Assembly (NCBI RefSeq): GCF_015354245.1
Contig: NZ_JADKYZ010000006.1
Span: forward strand, 360,776-424,775
Direction: 5' to 3'
Length of the DNA: 64,000 nucleotides
DNA from: Diaphorobacter caeni
GTDB taxonomy: Bacteria; Pseudomonadota; Gammaproteobacteria; Burkholderiales; Burkholderiaceae_C
The notes beneath the pieces were generated by a model. That model searched no databases and had not been told where the DNA came from. It worked only from the letters and a program-made list of their open reading frames with translations. The translations under genes were made by a program, and so were the position numbers. Shown here in pieces: positions 46,029-57,223 of the stretch; within the stretch, counting starts at the first letter, position 1, and each line of letters begins with the position of its first letter.

Positions 46029-47567
46029 ATGACTGACAAACTGATTATTTTTGACACCACATTGCGTGACGGCGAACAGTCGCCCGGCGCTTCGATGACC
46101 AAGGATGAAAAGCTGCGCATCGCCCGTCTGCTGGAGCGCCTGAAAGTCGACGTGATCGAGGCCGGCTTTGCGGCCAGCTCGAATGGTGATTTCGAGTGCA
46201 TCCGCTCCATCGCCGGTGCGGTGAAGGACTCCACCATCTGCTCGCTCTCGCGTGCGAACGACCGCGACATCGCGCGTTCGGCCGAGGCGCTGGCGGGTGC
46301 GAACAGCGCGCGCATCCATGTGTTCCTCGCGACCAGCCCGCTGCACATGGAGAAGAAGCTGCGCATGACGCCCGATCAGGTGTTCGAGCAGGCGGTCAGC
46401 TCGATCCGCTTTGCGCGCAACCTGTGCGGCGACATCGAGTTCAGCGCGGAAGACGGCTACCGCAGCGATCCGGACTTCCTCTGCCGCGTGTTCGAGGCGG
46501 TGATCAAGGAAGGCGCGACCACCATCAACGTGCCTGACACCGTGGGTTACGCGATCCCTGAGCTCTACGGCGACTTCATCAAGAACCTGCGCGAGCGCAT
46601 TCCCAATTCCGACAAGGCGATCTGGTCGGTGCACTGCCACAACGACCTCGGCATGGCTGTGGCGAACTCGCTGGCCGGCGTGAAGATCGGCGGCGCACGC
46701 CAGGTTGAGTGCACGATCAATGGCCTTGGCGAACGCGCCGGCAACTGCTCGCTCGAAGAAGTCGTGATGGCCATCAAGACTCGCAAGGATTACTTCGGTC
46801 TTGACGTGAACATCGACACGCAGCACATCGTCGCCGCGAGCCGCATGGTCAGCCAGACGACCGGCTTCGTCGTGCAGCCGAACAAGGCAGTGGTCGGCGC
46901 CAATGCGTTCGCGCACGCTTCCGGCATCCACCAGGATGGCGTGCTCAAGGCGCGTGACACCTACGAAATCATGCGCGCGGAAGATGTGGGCTGGGCTGCC
47001 AACAAGATCGTGCTCGGCAAGCTCTCGGGCCGCAACGCGTTCAAGCAGCGCCTGCAGGAGCTGGGCGTGCAGATGGAGAGCGAGGGCGAGATCAATGCCG
47101 CGTTCACCCGCTTCAAGGAACTGGCCGACCGCAAGAGTGACATCTTCGACGAGGACATCCTCGCGCTGGTGAGCGACGAACATGCGGGAGCGCAAAAGGA
47201 TTCCTTCGGTTTTGTGTCGCTTTCCCAACACAGCGAGACGGGCGAGCGCCCTCACGCCAAAGTGGTCTTTACCGCTGAAGGCAAGGAGGTGCAGGGCGAA
47301 TCCGACGGCAACGGTCCGGTGGATGCTTCGCTGAAAGCCATCGAATCCCATGTCAACAGCGGCGCTGAAATGGTGCTCTATTCGGTGAACGCGATCAGCG
47401 GTTCTACAGAGAGCCAGGGCGAGGTCACGGTGCGTCTTCAGAGCAACGGCCGCGTGGTCAATGGCGTGGGCGCGGACCCGGATATCGTGGTCGCGTCAGC
47501 CAAAGCCTATCTGAGCGCGTTGAATAAGTTACAAAGTAAATCGGAGCGAGTCGCCGCACAAGGATGA
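46029..47567 (+). CDS. leuA: 2-isopropylmalate synthase
   Basis: Condenses acetyl-CoA with 2-oxoisovalerate, the first step specific to leucine. The 512-aa protein has the N-terminal TIM barrel with [36 protein letters not shown], the metal motif [16 protein letters not shown], and [31 protein letters not shown] and the C-terminal regulatory domain (leucine feedback) follow. The ATG at 46029 matches the family start. The upstream leader peptide and attenuator point to control by leucine supply. It follows ilvC by about 500 bp but is a separate transcription unit because of the intervening terminator. Confidence 0.97.
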   Translation: MTDKLIIFDTTLRDGEQSPGASMTKDEKLRIARLLERLKVDVIEAGFAASSNGDFECIRSIAGAVKDSTICSLSRANDRDIARSAEALAGANSARIHVFLATSPLHMEKKLRMTPDQVFEQAVSSIRFARNLCGDIEFSAEDGYRSDPDFLCRVFEAVIKEGATTINVPDTVGYAIPELYGDFIKNLRERIPNSDKAIWSVHCHNDLGMAVANSLAGVKIGGARQVECTINGLGERAGNCSLEEVVMAIKTRKDYFGLDVNIDTQHIVAASRMVSQTTGFVVQPNKAVVGANAFAHASGIHQDGVLKARDTYEIMRAEDVGWAANKIVLGKLSGRNAFKQRLQELGVQMESEGEINAAFTRFKELADRKSDIFDEDILALVSDEHAGAQKDSFGFVSLSQHSETGERPHAKVVFTAEGKEVQGESDGNGPVDASLKAIESHVNSGAEMVLYSVNAISGSTESQGEVTVRLQSNGRVVNGVGADPDIVVASAKAYLSALNKLQSKSERVAAQG

Positions 47568-47600
47568 GCACGGTTTTATAATTAACTCACTTTCTTGAAG

Positions 47601-47636
47601 AGTCGCGTAAGGTCTTGATCTTGTGCGACTTTTTTT
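47601..47636 (+). terminator. Rho-independent terminator of leuA
   Basis: AGTCGC (47601-47606) pairs with GCGACT (47625-47630), enclosing an 18-nt loop with minor internal pairing, and is followed by TTTTTTT. It begins 34 bp after the leuA stop. Confidence 0.75.
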
Positions 47637-47680
47637 GATTGTGTACACTGAAACCGTTTATTGCCGCTTGGAGCATCTTG

Positions 47681-48826
47681 ATGCAAGCCCGAAACCGCAT
47701 CGCAGCCCGTTTTTTCCACGCGTTGGCCTTTGTGGCCTTGAGCGTCTCGTTAGCCGCGCCGACTGTGCACGCTGCCGAGAAAAAGAAAGCGGTTGCCGCC
47801 AAGAAACAGTCGGCTTCTTCTGCGTCATCCGGCGCCAAGCGACCGGTCGCCAAGGCTGCGGAAAAGAAGCAGGCACGCAAGACGGCGGAAGCGCCACGCG
47901 GCAAATCGGGACGCGTGACCGCATCACTCAGCAAATCCAATCGCCTTTCCGCACGCAGCGCCAAGGCGCCCGTGCGCACAGTGGCCTACACGCCACCGCC
48001 GCAGTCCTTTGGGCAGATCGCCGGCCTGCATGACGTGCAGGACCCGTTGGCGCTGCAGTCGAGCGTGGCGCTGGTCATCGACCAGGACACCAAGGAAGTG
48101 CTGCTGAGCAAGAACGAGGGCGCCGTGCTGCCCATCGCATCGCTCACCAAGCTCATGACGGGCCTGCTGGTTTCGGAGGCGCGCCTGGACATGAATGAGT
48201 CCATCACCATCACTCAAGATGATGTGGATACCGAAAAATTCAGCCGTTCGCGCCTCTCGGTCGGCACGACGCTCAGCCGCGGCGAACTGCTGCATCTGGC
48301 GCTGATGTCGAGCGAAAACCGCGCGGCGCATGCGCTGGGCCGTACCTATCCGGGCGGTCTTGCGGTCTTCGTCGACAAGATGAACGCCAAGGCGCGCCAG
48401 ATCGGCATGCGCTCCACGCACTATGTCGAACCCACGGGCCTCTCGAGCAGCAATCAGGCGAGCGCACGCGATCTGGCGCAGCTCGTCAGCGTGGCCCACA
48501 ACGACCCGTTGCTGCGCGAGCTGACCACTTCGCCAAGCTATGAGGTCGAAGTCGGCAGCCGCACTCTGCAGTTCAACAACACCAATCGTCTGGTCAAGAA
48601 CCCGTCGTGGGATATTGGCCTGCAGAAGACCGGCTTCATCAATGAGGCGGGCCGCTGCCTCGTGATGCAGGCACAGGTGTCTGGACGCAAGCTGATCATG
48701 GTGTTCCTCGACTCGGCCGGCAAGTTCAGCCGTCTGGCGGATGCGGAACGTGTACGCAACTGGGTGGAGCAACGCACGCACACCGGTGGTCACGTGATGG
48801 CGAGCTCGAATCACGGCGACAGCTGA
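47681..48826 (+). CDS. pbpG: D-alanyl-D-alanine endopeptidase (PBP7 type)
   Basis: Periplasmic low-molecular-weight penicillin-binding protein that cuts peptidoglycan cross-links. The 381-aa precursor has a signal peptide ending near VHA (residue 31), a Lys/Ala/Ser-rich linker (32-100), then the S11 peptidase domain with SLTK (S154, K157), SEN (211-213) and a KTG box in LQKTGFINEAG. The linker is unusually long and basic and may bind the wall. The ATG at 47681 is chosen over 47639 because it begins the signal sequence. A terminator follows. Confidence 0.92.
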   Translation: MQARNRIAARFFHALAFVALSVSLAAPTVHAAEKKKAVAAKKQSASSASSGAKRPVAKAAEKKQARKTAEAPRGKSGRVTASLSKSNRLSARSAKAPVRTVAYTPPPQSFGQIAGLHDVQDPLALQSSVALVIDQDTKEVLLSKNEGAVLPIASLTKLMTGLLVSEARLDMNESITITQDDVDTEKFSRSRLSVGTTLSRGELLHLALMSSENRAAHALGRTYPGGLAVFVDKMNAKARQIGMRSTHYVEPTGLSSSNQASARDLAQLVSVAHNDPLLRELTTSPSYEVEVGSRTLQFNNTNRLVKNPSWDIGLQKTGFINEAGRCLVMQAQVSGRKLIMVFLDSAGKFSRLADAERVRNWVEQRTHTGGHVMASSNHGDS

Positions 48827-48851
48827 TTCGGCTGGCTTGTCGAGACACAAT

Positions 48852-48878
48852 AAAAAACCGCGCACTGCGCGGTTTTTT
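48852..48878. terminator. Bidirectional terminator
   Basis: AAAAAACCGCGC (48852-48863) and its complement (48867-48878) form a 12-bp perfect stem with a 3-nt loop. The A and T runs serve both strands, between the convergent pbpG and iclR-type genes. Confidence 0.9.
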
Positions 48879-48895
48879 GCATTTCACGGAGTAGA

Positions 48896-49708
48896 TCAGT
48901 TCGTGACTGGTCCGTTGAACGCGGTGCGCTGGCCTTCGATGAACCCGAGCGCCTGCGAGATTTCCTTGGCGGTGGTCTGCAGTTTGGGCAGCCAGTTTTC
49001 ATCCAGCCGATCCGCGGGGGCGGAGATCGAGAGGCCGGCGACCAGTTGGCCCTGATCGTCGAACACGCCAGCCGCCATGCAGCGCACGCCGAGTTCGAGT
49101 TCCTCGTTGTCGCGGGCGATGCCATATTGGCGGGCCTTGCCGAGTTCGCGCTCAAGGATAGGCAATTGCGTGATGCTGTTGCGCGTGTGGCCGGGCAGGC
49201 CGGTGCGGGTGGCGTAGGCACGCACGCGCTGAGGGTCGTCAGCCGCGAGGAAGAGCTTGCCCGTGGACGTCAGGTGCAGTGGCGCGTGGCCACCGATGGC
49301 GCGCACGACCTGCATGCCGGAGCGTTCGCTGTAGGCGCGCTCGACGTAGACGATCTCGTCGCCTTGGCGCACGCTCAGGTTCACGGGCTGCTGGATGAGC
49401 TTGTGCAGCGAGCGCATCGGCGCCATGGCGGCATCGCGCACGGACAGGCGCGCCTTGACCAGATTGCCGAGCTCGAGCAGCCGCATTCCGAGGCGATAGC
49501 TGCCGGATTCGGGGCGATCCACGAAACGGCCAATCGTCAGGTCGTTGAGGATGCGGTGCGTGGTGGAAGGGTGCAGGCCCGTTTTTTCGCTGATTTCCTT
49601 GAGTGAAATGGCTTCCTCTCGGGAGGCCAGGACATCAATGAGCACAAACATGCGTTCCAGTACCTGGACGCTGGGCTTGGCGGGAGAGTCTGAGTAGTTC
49701 TTTTTCAT
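48896..49708 (-). CDS. IclR family transcriptional regulator
   Basis: A 270-aa DNA-binding regulator. The winged helix (about 14-75) contains ISLKEISEKTGLHPSTTHRILNDLTIGRFVDRPESGSYRLGMRLLELG, followed by the IclR effector-binding domain with AVFDDQGQ-like segment GVFDDQGQLVAGLSISAPADRL. The start at 49708 gives the full N-terminal arm. No catabolic gene is adjacent; the nearest neighbour is nadB on the same strand upstream. The ligand and targets are unknown. Confidence 0.93.
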   Translation of the reverse strand: MKKNYSDSPAKPSVQVLERMFVLIDVLASREEAISLKEISEKTGLHPSTTHRILNDLTIGRFVDRPESGSYRLGMRLLELGNLVKARLSVRDAAMAPMRSLHKLIQQPVNLSVRQGDEIVYVERAYSERSGMQVVRAIGGHAPLHLTSTGKLFLAADDPQRVRAYATRTGLPGHTRNSITQLPILERELGKARQYGIARDNEELELGVRCMAAGVFDDQGQLVAGLSISAPADRLDENWLPKLQTTAKEISQALGFIEGQRTAFNGPVTN

Positions 49709-49886
49709 AGCAAACCATGAGTCTCACGATGCGAGGCATTTTATCTTGTGAAATTGACGCCTGAGACGACTGTTTGCGGAAACCTGTCAGATGCTCCTTT
49801 TTTTGGAGTGCAAGTGCTTGACTGCATTGATGAATCTGGATATTCAGCGATAAGTTCTGTTGAAGCGAGCGATTGCATGACTTGAT

Positions 49887-51446
49887 TCATGTCATTTCGA
49901 TCTCTGACCTGTTCTGGGCGATGGTTTCTGCGCCCGTGCGGGCATGCGCACCGCAGCTTTGCGTGCGCTGCAGTGCAGCATCCACAATCAGGCTGCAGGC
50001 TTCGAGCCGGTTGCTCAGTGCGGGATCGCTGCCCCCCAGCATCTTCCGCCATGCGCTGATCTGGCGTGCGGTCTGGCTGAGCCCTTGCTGGTTGCGCCGA
50101 ATGCCCACGCACTCGTCCATCAGATGCGCCAGCACCTGCGCAATGGGCGAGTGCTGCGCGAGGTCGCTCGGCGCAGAGGCCATGGAGCCCGTCCACAGAA
50201 CGGACGGCGGCGCGGCCGTCACCCGCGTCGCCGCTGTTGTCACACTTGCCGTCGCGATGGTCTTTGCCGCCGCGCGACCCATCACCACGCATTCGAGCAG
50301 CGAGTTGCTTGCCAGCCGGTTGGCGCCATGCAGGCCGGTGCATGCGACTTCGCCGACGGCATGCAGATGGCGCAGATCGGTACTGCCGTCGACCTTGGCG
50401 CGCACACCGCCGCACGCATAGTGCGCGCAAGGCGCGACGGGAATGGGCTGCGTCGCGATGTCGATGCCGTGGCTGGCGCACAAGTGCATCACACAGGGGA
50501 AATGCGCCGCCAGCCATTCGCGCGGCTGGTGGGTGATGTCGAGCAGCACGTGGGTGAGGCCGCCTTGCTGCATTTCCGCATAGATGGCGCGCGAAACGAT
50601 GTCGCGCGGCGCGAGTTCTGCGCGTGCGTCGTGGCGCGGCATGAAGCGTTCGCCGCTCGGCAGGCGCAGCAGCGCGCCTTCACCGCGCATCGCCTCGGTG
50701 ATGAGGCCTGCGGCGCGGCCGTCGATCTGCAGGGCCGTGGGGTGGAACTGCACGAACTCCATGTCCCGCACGCCACAGCCTGCGCGCGCGGCCATGGCGA
50801 CGCCGTCGCCGGTGGCCGTCCACGGATTGGTGCTGCGCGAGAACAGCTGTCCGAGCCCGCCGGTGGCCAGCACGGTGTGGCCCGCACGCCATGGCACGGC
50901 CTGACCATCGGGGAGGCGTACCCAGGCCCCAAAGCAGGTGTTCACCGAATCGGCATGCGCGTGCAGCAGCTGGATCGCCGCGTGCGATTCGTGGATGCGG
51001 ATGTTGCCTCGCGTGCGGCAGGCGCGCAGCAGCGCCTCGTGCACGGCGAGACCCGTGCGGTCCTTCACATGCGCGATGCGGCGATGGCTGTGGCCGCCTT
51101 CGCGTGTGAGGTGCAGGGTGCGGCCGTCGTCCTGCAGGTCAAATGCGACGCCATGCTCGATCAGCCATGCGATGGCTGCAGGAGCCTGCGCGAGGATGTC
51201 GCGCACCGCATCCGCGTCGTTGACGTGCGCGCCGGCGATCAGCGTGTCGTTCACATGCGCTTCAATGCTGTCCGCCGGATCGAGCACCGCCGCAATGCCG
51301 CCCTGAGCCCAGGCGCTCGCGCATTCATGGGCCAGGCCCTTGCAGAGCATGTCGATCTGCAGATGCGATGGCAGCGAGAGCGCGGTCGCCATGGCCGCCA
51401 GACCCGCGCCGATGATCAGCACATCGGTGGAACGTGTGTCGTTCAT
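49887..51446 (-). CDS. nadB: L-aspartate oxidase
   Basis: FAD enzyme converting L-aspartate to iminoaspartate for NAD synthesis. The 519-aa protein has VLIIGAGLAAMATALSL (FAD site), SAWAQGGIAAVLDPADSIEAHVNDTL, GGHSHRRIAHVKDRTG, HTVLATGGLGQLFSRSTNPWTATGDGVAMAARAG, FVQFHPTAL, APCAHYACGGVRAKVDGSTDL and LHGANRLASNSLLECVV. The start at 51446 is 14 bp after the nadA stop, so the pair is cotranscribed. No nadC is present beside them in this window. Confidence 0.96.
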   Translation of the reverse strand: MNDTRSTDVLIIGAGLAAMATALSLPSHLQIDMLCKGLAHECASAWAQGGIAAVLDPADSIEAHVNDTLIAGAHVNDADAVRDILAQAPAAIAWLIEHGVAFDLQDDGRTLHLTREGGHSHRRIAHVKDRTGLAVHEALLRACRTRGNIRIHESHAAIQLLHAHADSVNTCFGAWVRLPDGQAVPWRAGHTVLATGGLGQLFSRSTNPWTATGDGVAMAARAGCGVRDMEFVQFHPTALQIDGRAAGLITEAMRGEGALLRLPSGERFMPRHDARAELAPRDIVSRAIYAEMQQGGLTHVLLDITHQPREWLAAHFPCVMHLCASHGIDIATQPIPVAPCAHYACGGVRAKVDGSTDLRHLHAVGEVACTGLHGANRLASNSLLECVVMGRAAAKTIATASVTTAATRVTAAPPSVLWTGSMASAPSDLAQHSPIAQVLAHLMDECVGIRRNQQGLSQTARQISAWRKMLGGSDPALSNRLEACSLIVDAALQRTQSCGAHARTGAETIAQNRSEIEMT

Positions 51447-51460
51447 GATGGCGTTCCCTT

Positions 51461-52600
51461 TCAGGCGGGGCCGAAGTGTTTGAACAAGGCGCCGTCGTTC
51501 GAGAAATCGCCGCTTGCGCGCACGCGCTGTTTGGCGTCGGCAGCGAACTTCAGCATGCGTTCGATCGGCACGCGTGCGGCCTGTGCCAGAGCGGCGTCGA
51601 GTTCGATGGAACCGATCTCCGAACCGATCCCTGAACCGAGGGCGCGTTCGATGCCGCCCAGGCTGTTCATCGCCATCCACGGGCACGTCGCGCAGCTTTT
51701 GCAACTGGCGCCTTGTCCTGCGGTGGGCGCAGGCATGAAATGCTTGTGCGGATAGCGCATCTGCATGTCGTGCAGGATGCCCTGATCGGTCGCGACGATG
51801 AAGCGGTCGGTCTCAAGGCGACCGGCGGCGGCGATGAGCTGGGTGGTCGAGCCCACGACGTGTGCGAGGGCGGTCACCGACGCGGGCGACTCGGGATGCA
51901 CGAGGATCGCGGCTTCGGGGTAGTCCTTGGAGAGGAGGGCGAGCTCGTCGGCCTTGAACTCGTCATGCACCACGCACGAGCCTTGCCAGAGCAGCATGTC
52001 CGCGCCGGTCTGCTGCTGTATCCAGGCACCCAGATGGCGATCGGGTGCCCAGAGAATTTTCTCACCGCGCGCATGCAGGTACGCGACGATGTCCTTTCCG
52101 ACCGAGGAGGTCACCACCCAGTCCGCGCGGGCCTTCACTGCCGCGCTGGTGTTGGCGTAGACGACCACCGTGCGATCGGGATGCTGGTCGCAAAAGCGGC
52201 TGAACGCATCGGCGGGGCAGCCCAGATCAAGCGAGCAGGTGGCGTCGTCGTCGGGCATGAGCACCGTCTTCTCGGGGCTCAGGATCTTGGCGGTCTCTCC
52301 CATGAAGCGCACGCCCGCCACCACGAGGGTCGAGGCGGGATGCTCCGCGCCAAAGCGCGCCATCTCCAGTGAATCGCCGACGCAGCCGCCGGTCGCGCGC
52401 GCGAGTTCCTGCAGTGCGCCATCAACGTAGTAGTGGGCGACGATCACCGCGTCGCGCTCCTGGAGCAGTTCTCGGATGCGCCGTTCGCTGCGCGCGCGTT
52501 CTGCGGGGCCGGGGTCTGAAGGGACACGCGCCCAGGCGCCTTTGAGGCCGCAACTCGCGCCGGAGTCGGGGTGGTCATATTGCACGGTGATGGTCTGCAT
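51461..52600 (-). CDS. nadA: Quinolinate synthase A
   Basis: Iron-sulfur enzyme that condenses iminoaspartate with dihydroxyacetone phosphate to quinolinate. The 379-aa protein has [71 protein letters not shown], and cluster cysteines in [10 protein letters not shown] and in [14 protein letters not shown]. The start at 52600 ([10 protein letters not shown]) is preferred; an upstream in-frame ATG exists at 52681 but overlaps the operator-like palindrome. It is first in the nadA-nadB pair. Confidence 0.96.
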   Translation of the reverse strand: MQTITVQYDHPDSGASCGLKGAWARVPSDPGPAERARSERRIRELLQERDAVIVAHYYVDGALQELARATGGCVGDSLEMARFGAEHPASTLVVAGVRFMGETAKILSPEKTVLMPDDDATCSLDLGCPADAFSRFCDQHPDRTVVVYANTSAAVKARADWVVTSSVGKDIVAYLHARGEKILWAPDRHLGAWIQQQTGADMLLWQGSCVVHDEFKADELALLSKDYPEAAILVHPESPASVTALAHVVGSTTQLIAAAGRLETDRFIVATDQGILHDMQMRYPHKHFMPAPTAGQGASCKSCATCPWMAMNSLGGIERALGSGIGSEIGSIELDAALAQAARVPIERMLKFAADAKQRVRASGDFSNDGALFKHFGPA

Positions 52601-52665
52601 GTCTCGCTCCGGTGGGTCTGTGGATCCGCCGCATGGAAATGGGGTGGATGGATTTGGCTGGATTA

Positions 52666-52680
52666 TGCTCATTTTGAGCA
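52666..52680. promoter_or_regulatory. Operator-like palindrome upstream of nadA
   Basis: TGCTCA-TTT-TGAGCA is a perfect 6-bp inverted repeat with a 3-bp centre, 66 bp upstream of nadA. On the minus strand it is flanked by TTGACG and CATAAT, which resemble promoter boxes with too long a spacing. A repressor of NAD synthesis is a reasonable guess, but no regulator gene is adjacent. Confidence 0.45.
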
Positions 52681-52858
52681 ATATGAAACGTCAATTTTTC
52701 CAATCCCTCTGCACCATGTGGTCAGAAGTTGTGCGCCGCGGGTATACCCGACCACTTGGTTGACTGATGGGTCGCATCAAAACTTGTGATTGGCCCTGTG
52801 AGGTGGGCGGGACTAGAGTCCGGCTATCCCCTTCAATATCACCATCAGGAGACACGAC

Positions 52859-54211
52859 ATGCAGAAGAAGAACTGGATGGCGGCGGCGACGACAACGGTC
52901 AAAGCGGTGGCCATTGCGACCGGCTGGTTGTGCGGCGCGGGCTTCGCGCAGGCTGGAACGGTGACCGTGCTCACATCGTTTCCCAAGGAGCTCACGAGCG
53001 CCTACCAGAAGGCCTTCGAAGCGGCGAACCCCGGCATCAAGGTCGAGATCCTGAACAAGAACACGACCGCCTCGGTGGCCTATGTGCGCGAGCTGCCCGA
53101 GGGGCAGCGGCCCGATGTGATGTGGGCGAGCGCGCCCGATGCGTTTGAGGTGCTGGCGCGCGCCAAGCTGCTCACGCCCGCCCCCGAGACGGTCAACAAG
53201 AGCGCCCCTGCGAAGATCGGCAACTTCCCGCTCAACGACCCCGAAGGCATGTACTACGGCCAGGCGCTCGCGGGCTACGGAATCATGTGGAACACGCGCT
53301 ACCTCAAGGCGCACAAGCTCGAGGCTCCCAAGGAGTGGAGTGACCTGACCCGGCCCGAATACTTCGGCCACGTGGCGATCTCGTCGCCCTCGCGCTCGGG
53401 CACCACGCAACTCACCGTGGAGACGATTCTGCAGGGCGAGGGCTGGGAGAAGGGCTGGGGCCAACTGCTCGAGATGATGGGCAACGCCGCAGCGGTGACC
53501 GACCGCAGCTTTGCGGTGCCGGACGGCGTGAACAACGGCCAGTTCGGCCTCGGCATCGTCATCGATTTCTTCGGGCTGGCGGGCAAGTATTCGGGCTTTC
53601 CGGTGGACTTCGTCTATCCGTCGATGACTGCCGTCGTGCCGGCCAACATCGCGCTGATCGCCGGAGCCAAGAATGCGGACGAGGCCAAGAAGTTCATGAC
53701 CTTCACCATGTCCTCGGCGGGCCAGCAACTGCTGTTCGATCCCAAGATCAGCCGTCTGCCGATCCTGCCCTACAACACGCTCAAGGCGCCTGCCGGCTAT
53801 CCCGTTCCGCAGGAAGTGGCCAAGCGCGCCAAGGTGCATTTCGACACCAATCTGGCCGAGTCGCGCTATCAGGTGGTGATCAATCTCTTCGACCAGATGG
53901 TGACCTTCCGCCTGAAGGAACTGCAGGCCGCGACCAAGGCGATCCACGAGGCCGACAAGGCGCTCAAGGCCAAGCCGAACGCGCAGGGCAAGGACCTGCT
54001 GTCGCAGGCGCGCTCGCTCGCGTTCTCGCCGCTGGTGGGGGCCTCGAATGCGGGCGATCCGCAGTTCCTTGAGCTCTTCAAGAAGAGCCGCCGCGACGTG
54101 GCCGTGGCCAAGGAATTGACCGGCATGGAACAGATGTGGGCCGACAAGGCCAAGTCCAATTACGCCAAGGCGCTGCAACTGGCCCAGCAGGCCAGGGGCA
54201 TGGCCAAGTGA
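52859..54211 (+). CDS. ABC transporter substrate-binding protein, family 1 (Fe3+/2-aminoethylphosphonate-like)
   Basis: Periplasmic binding protein of 450 aa with a signal peptide cleaved after residue 32 (AQA). The core reads VTVLTSFPKELTSAYQKAFEAANPGIKVEILNKNTTASVAYV, RPDVMWASAPDAFEVLA, GYGIMWNTRYLKAH, and SSPSRSGTTQLTVETILQGEGWEKGW, as in iron(III) and phosphonate binding proteins. About 110 extra residues at the C-terminus (after 340) form a Lys/Ala-rich helical tail not usual in this family. The ATG at 52859 has CAGGAG. Permease and ATPase genes follow in order. The ligand is unknown. Confidence 0.88.
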   Translation: MQKKNWMAAATTTVKAVAIATGWLCGAGFAQAGTVTVLTSFPKELTSAYQKAFEAANPGIKVEILNKNTTASVAYVRELPEGQRPDVMWASAPDAFEVLARAKLLTPAPETVNKSAPAKIGNFPLNDPEGMYYGQALAGYGIMWNTRYLKAHKLEAPKEWSDLTRPEYFGHVAISSPSRSGTTQLTVETILQGEGWEKGWGQLLEMMGNAAAVTDRSFAVPDGVNNGQFGLGIVIDFFGLAGKYSGFPVDFVYPSMTAVVPANIALIAGAKNADEAKKFMTFTMSSAGQQLLFDPKISRLPILPYNTLKAPAGYPVPQEVAKRAKVHFDTNLAESRYQVVINLFDQMVTFRLKELQAATKAIHEADKALKAKPNAQGKDLLSQARSLAFSPLVGASNAGDPQFLELFKKSRRDVAVAKELTGMEQMWADKAKSNYAKALQLAQQARGMAK

Positions 54212-54285
54212 GTCGGGCGATTCGCTGAATCACGTCGTTCTTTGAGTGGGTTGCCGCCGCTGCGGCACCTCACGGGAGCTGTTTC

Positions 54286-56028
54286 ATGAGTGCAAACATC
54301 TCGGCGCAGGGCCCCGCGGGCCAGGCGTCCGGCTCGCCCGCGCCAGCCTCGGCCGCCCTCGTGGGCATCGGGCCATGGATCGCCTTCATTCTGATCGGCA
54401 TGTTCCTGCTGGCCTTTCTGATCGTTCCGGTGTGCATGGTGATCTACACCGCCTTCGTCACCGAGACCGGCAGTCTGACGATCGGGCACTTTGCCAACTT
54501 CTTCGGCCAGACCGTGTTCACCGAATCTTTCATCAACAGCGTGCTGGTGTCGCTCGCGAGCGTGTTCTTCGCGAGCCTGATCGCGGTGCCGCTCGCCTAT
54601 CTCACGGTGCGTTTCGAGTTTCGCGGCGCGCTGCTGATCCAGACGCTCGGCGTGCTGCCGCTGATCATGCCGCCGTTCGTGGGGGCCGTTGCGCTGCAGC
54701 TGATCTTCGGGCGCAGCGGCTCGGTCAATCTGCTGCTTGACGACTGGTTTGGCTTCACCGTACCCATCATGGACGGGCTCACCGGCGTGATCTTCGTGGA
54801 GAGCATTCACTACTTTCCGTTCATTTTGCTGAACCTCGTCGCGGCCATGCGCAACATCGACGGTGCGATGGAGGAGTCCGCGCTCAACCTCGGCTCGCGT
54901 GGCTTCCGGCTGTTTCGCCGCATCATCTTTCCGCTCGCCATGCCGGGCTATCTGGCCGGCGCGGCGCTGGTGTTCGTGAAGGTGTTCGACGATCTTGGAA
55001 CGCCGCTCGTCATGGGCGTGACCAACATGCTGGCCCCCCAGGCCTATCTGCGCATCACGTCCGTCGGGCTCGATGATCCCCTCGGCTATGTGATCAGCGT
55101 GATCATGATCGTGTTCTCCATCGCCGCGCTGTGGATGTCCGCGCGCCTCATGAAGGGCAAGGACTACGCCACGCTGCAAAAGGGCGGCAGCGCGCTGCAG
55201 AAACGCAGACTCACCGCATGGGAAGCCATCGTCGCCTACGGCTGGATCGTGCTCGTGCTGCTGGTCGTGCTGGCGCCGCACTTCGGCATTCTGCTGATGT
55301 CGTTCGCCAAGGTCTGGAGCTTCTCGGTGCTGCCCGACAGCTATACGCTGGAGCACTACGCCACGGTGTTCAGCGACTCCAGCGGCATGATCGGCAACAC
55401 GCTGCTGTACTGCCTGCTGTCCGCCTCCATCGACGTGGTGATCGGCACGGCCATCGCCTACCTCATCCTGCGCACCAAACTGCCCGCACGGCAGTGGCTG
55501 GACTACATGGCATCCGTCGCACTCGCGATTCCGGGACTGGTGCTCGCCATCGGCTATCTGCGCCTGTTCCGCGACGTCAACCTGCCATTCACCGACACGC
55601 CGGTGATCGCGTCCTGGGTGCTCATCATGCTGGCCTACGCCGTGCGGCGCCTGCCGTATGCACTGCGCTCGTGCATGGCGGCGCTGCAGCAGGTGCACAT
55701 TTCGCTCGAAGAGGCGGCGCAGAGCCTCGGGGCAGGGCGCATGAGCGTGATTCGCCGCGTGATGGTGCCGCTGATGGCGGGCGGCATCATGGCTGGCTTC
55801 GTCACCAGTTTCATCACGGCGGCCGTGGAACTCTCGGCCACCATCATGCTGGTCTCGCGCGAGAGCCAGGCTCCGATGAGCTACGGCATCTACCTCTACA
55901 TGCAGAGCGTCTCCGGCCGTGGCCCGGGTGCGGCACTGGGCGTGCTGGCGGTGGTCGTCGTCGGCCTCGGAACGTACTTCTCGCATCGTTTCGTGGAGCG
56001 TTCGCGCGCCACGGTGCAGTCGGCCTGA
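54286..56028 (+). CDS. ABC transporter permease (fused two-domain, FbpB-like)
   Basis: A 580-aa inner-membrane protein with two permease modules in tandem, as in FbpB/AfuB. Each half has the EAA loop: MEESALNLGSRGFRLFRRIIFPLAMPGYLAG near residue 200 and LEEAAQSLGAGRMSVIRRVMVPLMAGGIMAG near residue 475. About twelve hydrophobic helices are seen. It lies 74 bp after the binding-protein gene and 35 bp before the ATPase gene, making a complete importer. Confidence 0.92.
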   Translation: MSANISAQGPAGQASGSPAPASAALVGIGPWIAFILIGMFLLAFLIVPVCMVIYTAFVTETGSLTIGHFANFFGQTVFTESFINSVLVSLASVFFASLIAVPLAYLTVRFEFRGALLIQTLGVLPLIMPPFVGAVALQLIFGRSGSVNLLLDDWFGFTVPIMDGLTGVIFVESIHYFPFILLNLVAAMRNIDGAMEESALNLGSRGFRLFRRIIFPLAMPGYLAGAALVFVKVFDDLGTPLVMGVTNMLAPQAYLRITSVGLDDPLGYVISVIMIVFSIAALWMSARLMKGKDYATLQKGGSALQKRRLTAWEAIVAYGWIVLVLLVVLAPHFGILLMSFAKVWSFSVLPDSYTLEHYATVFSDSSGMIGNTLLYCLLSASIDVVIGTAIAYLILRTKLPARQWLDYMASVALAIPGLVLAIGYLRLFRDVNLPFTDTPVIASWVLIMLAYAVRRLPYALRSCMAALQQVHISLEEAAQSLGAGRMSVIRRVMVPLMAGGIMAGFVTSFITAAVELSATIMLVSRESQAPMSYGIYLYMQSVSGRGPGAALGVLAVVVVGLGTYFSHRFVERSRATVQSA

Positions 56029-56063
56029 ACAGAACACATCCATTCCAAGAAGGATTGCCCGTC

Positions 56064-57155
<1,092 letters not shown>

Positions 57156-57223
57156 GCTTTCTGCGCCCTCTACGGGAATTCCAGTAGGCATGGCCTGCAG
57201 CGTGCTGCGGTAGGCTCGTCGGC

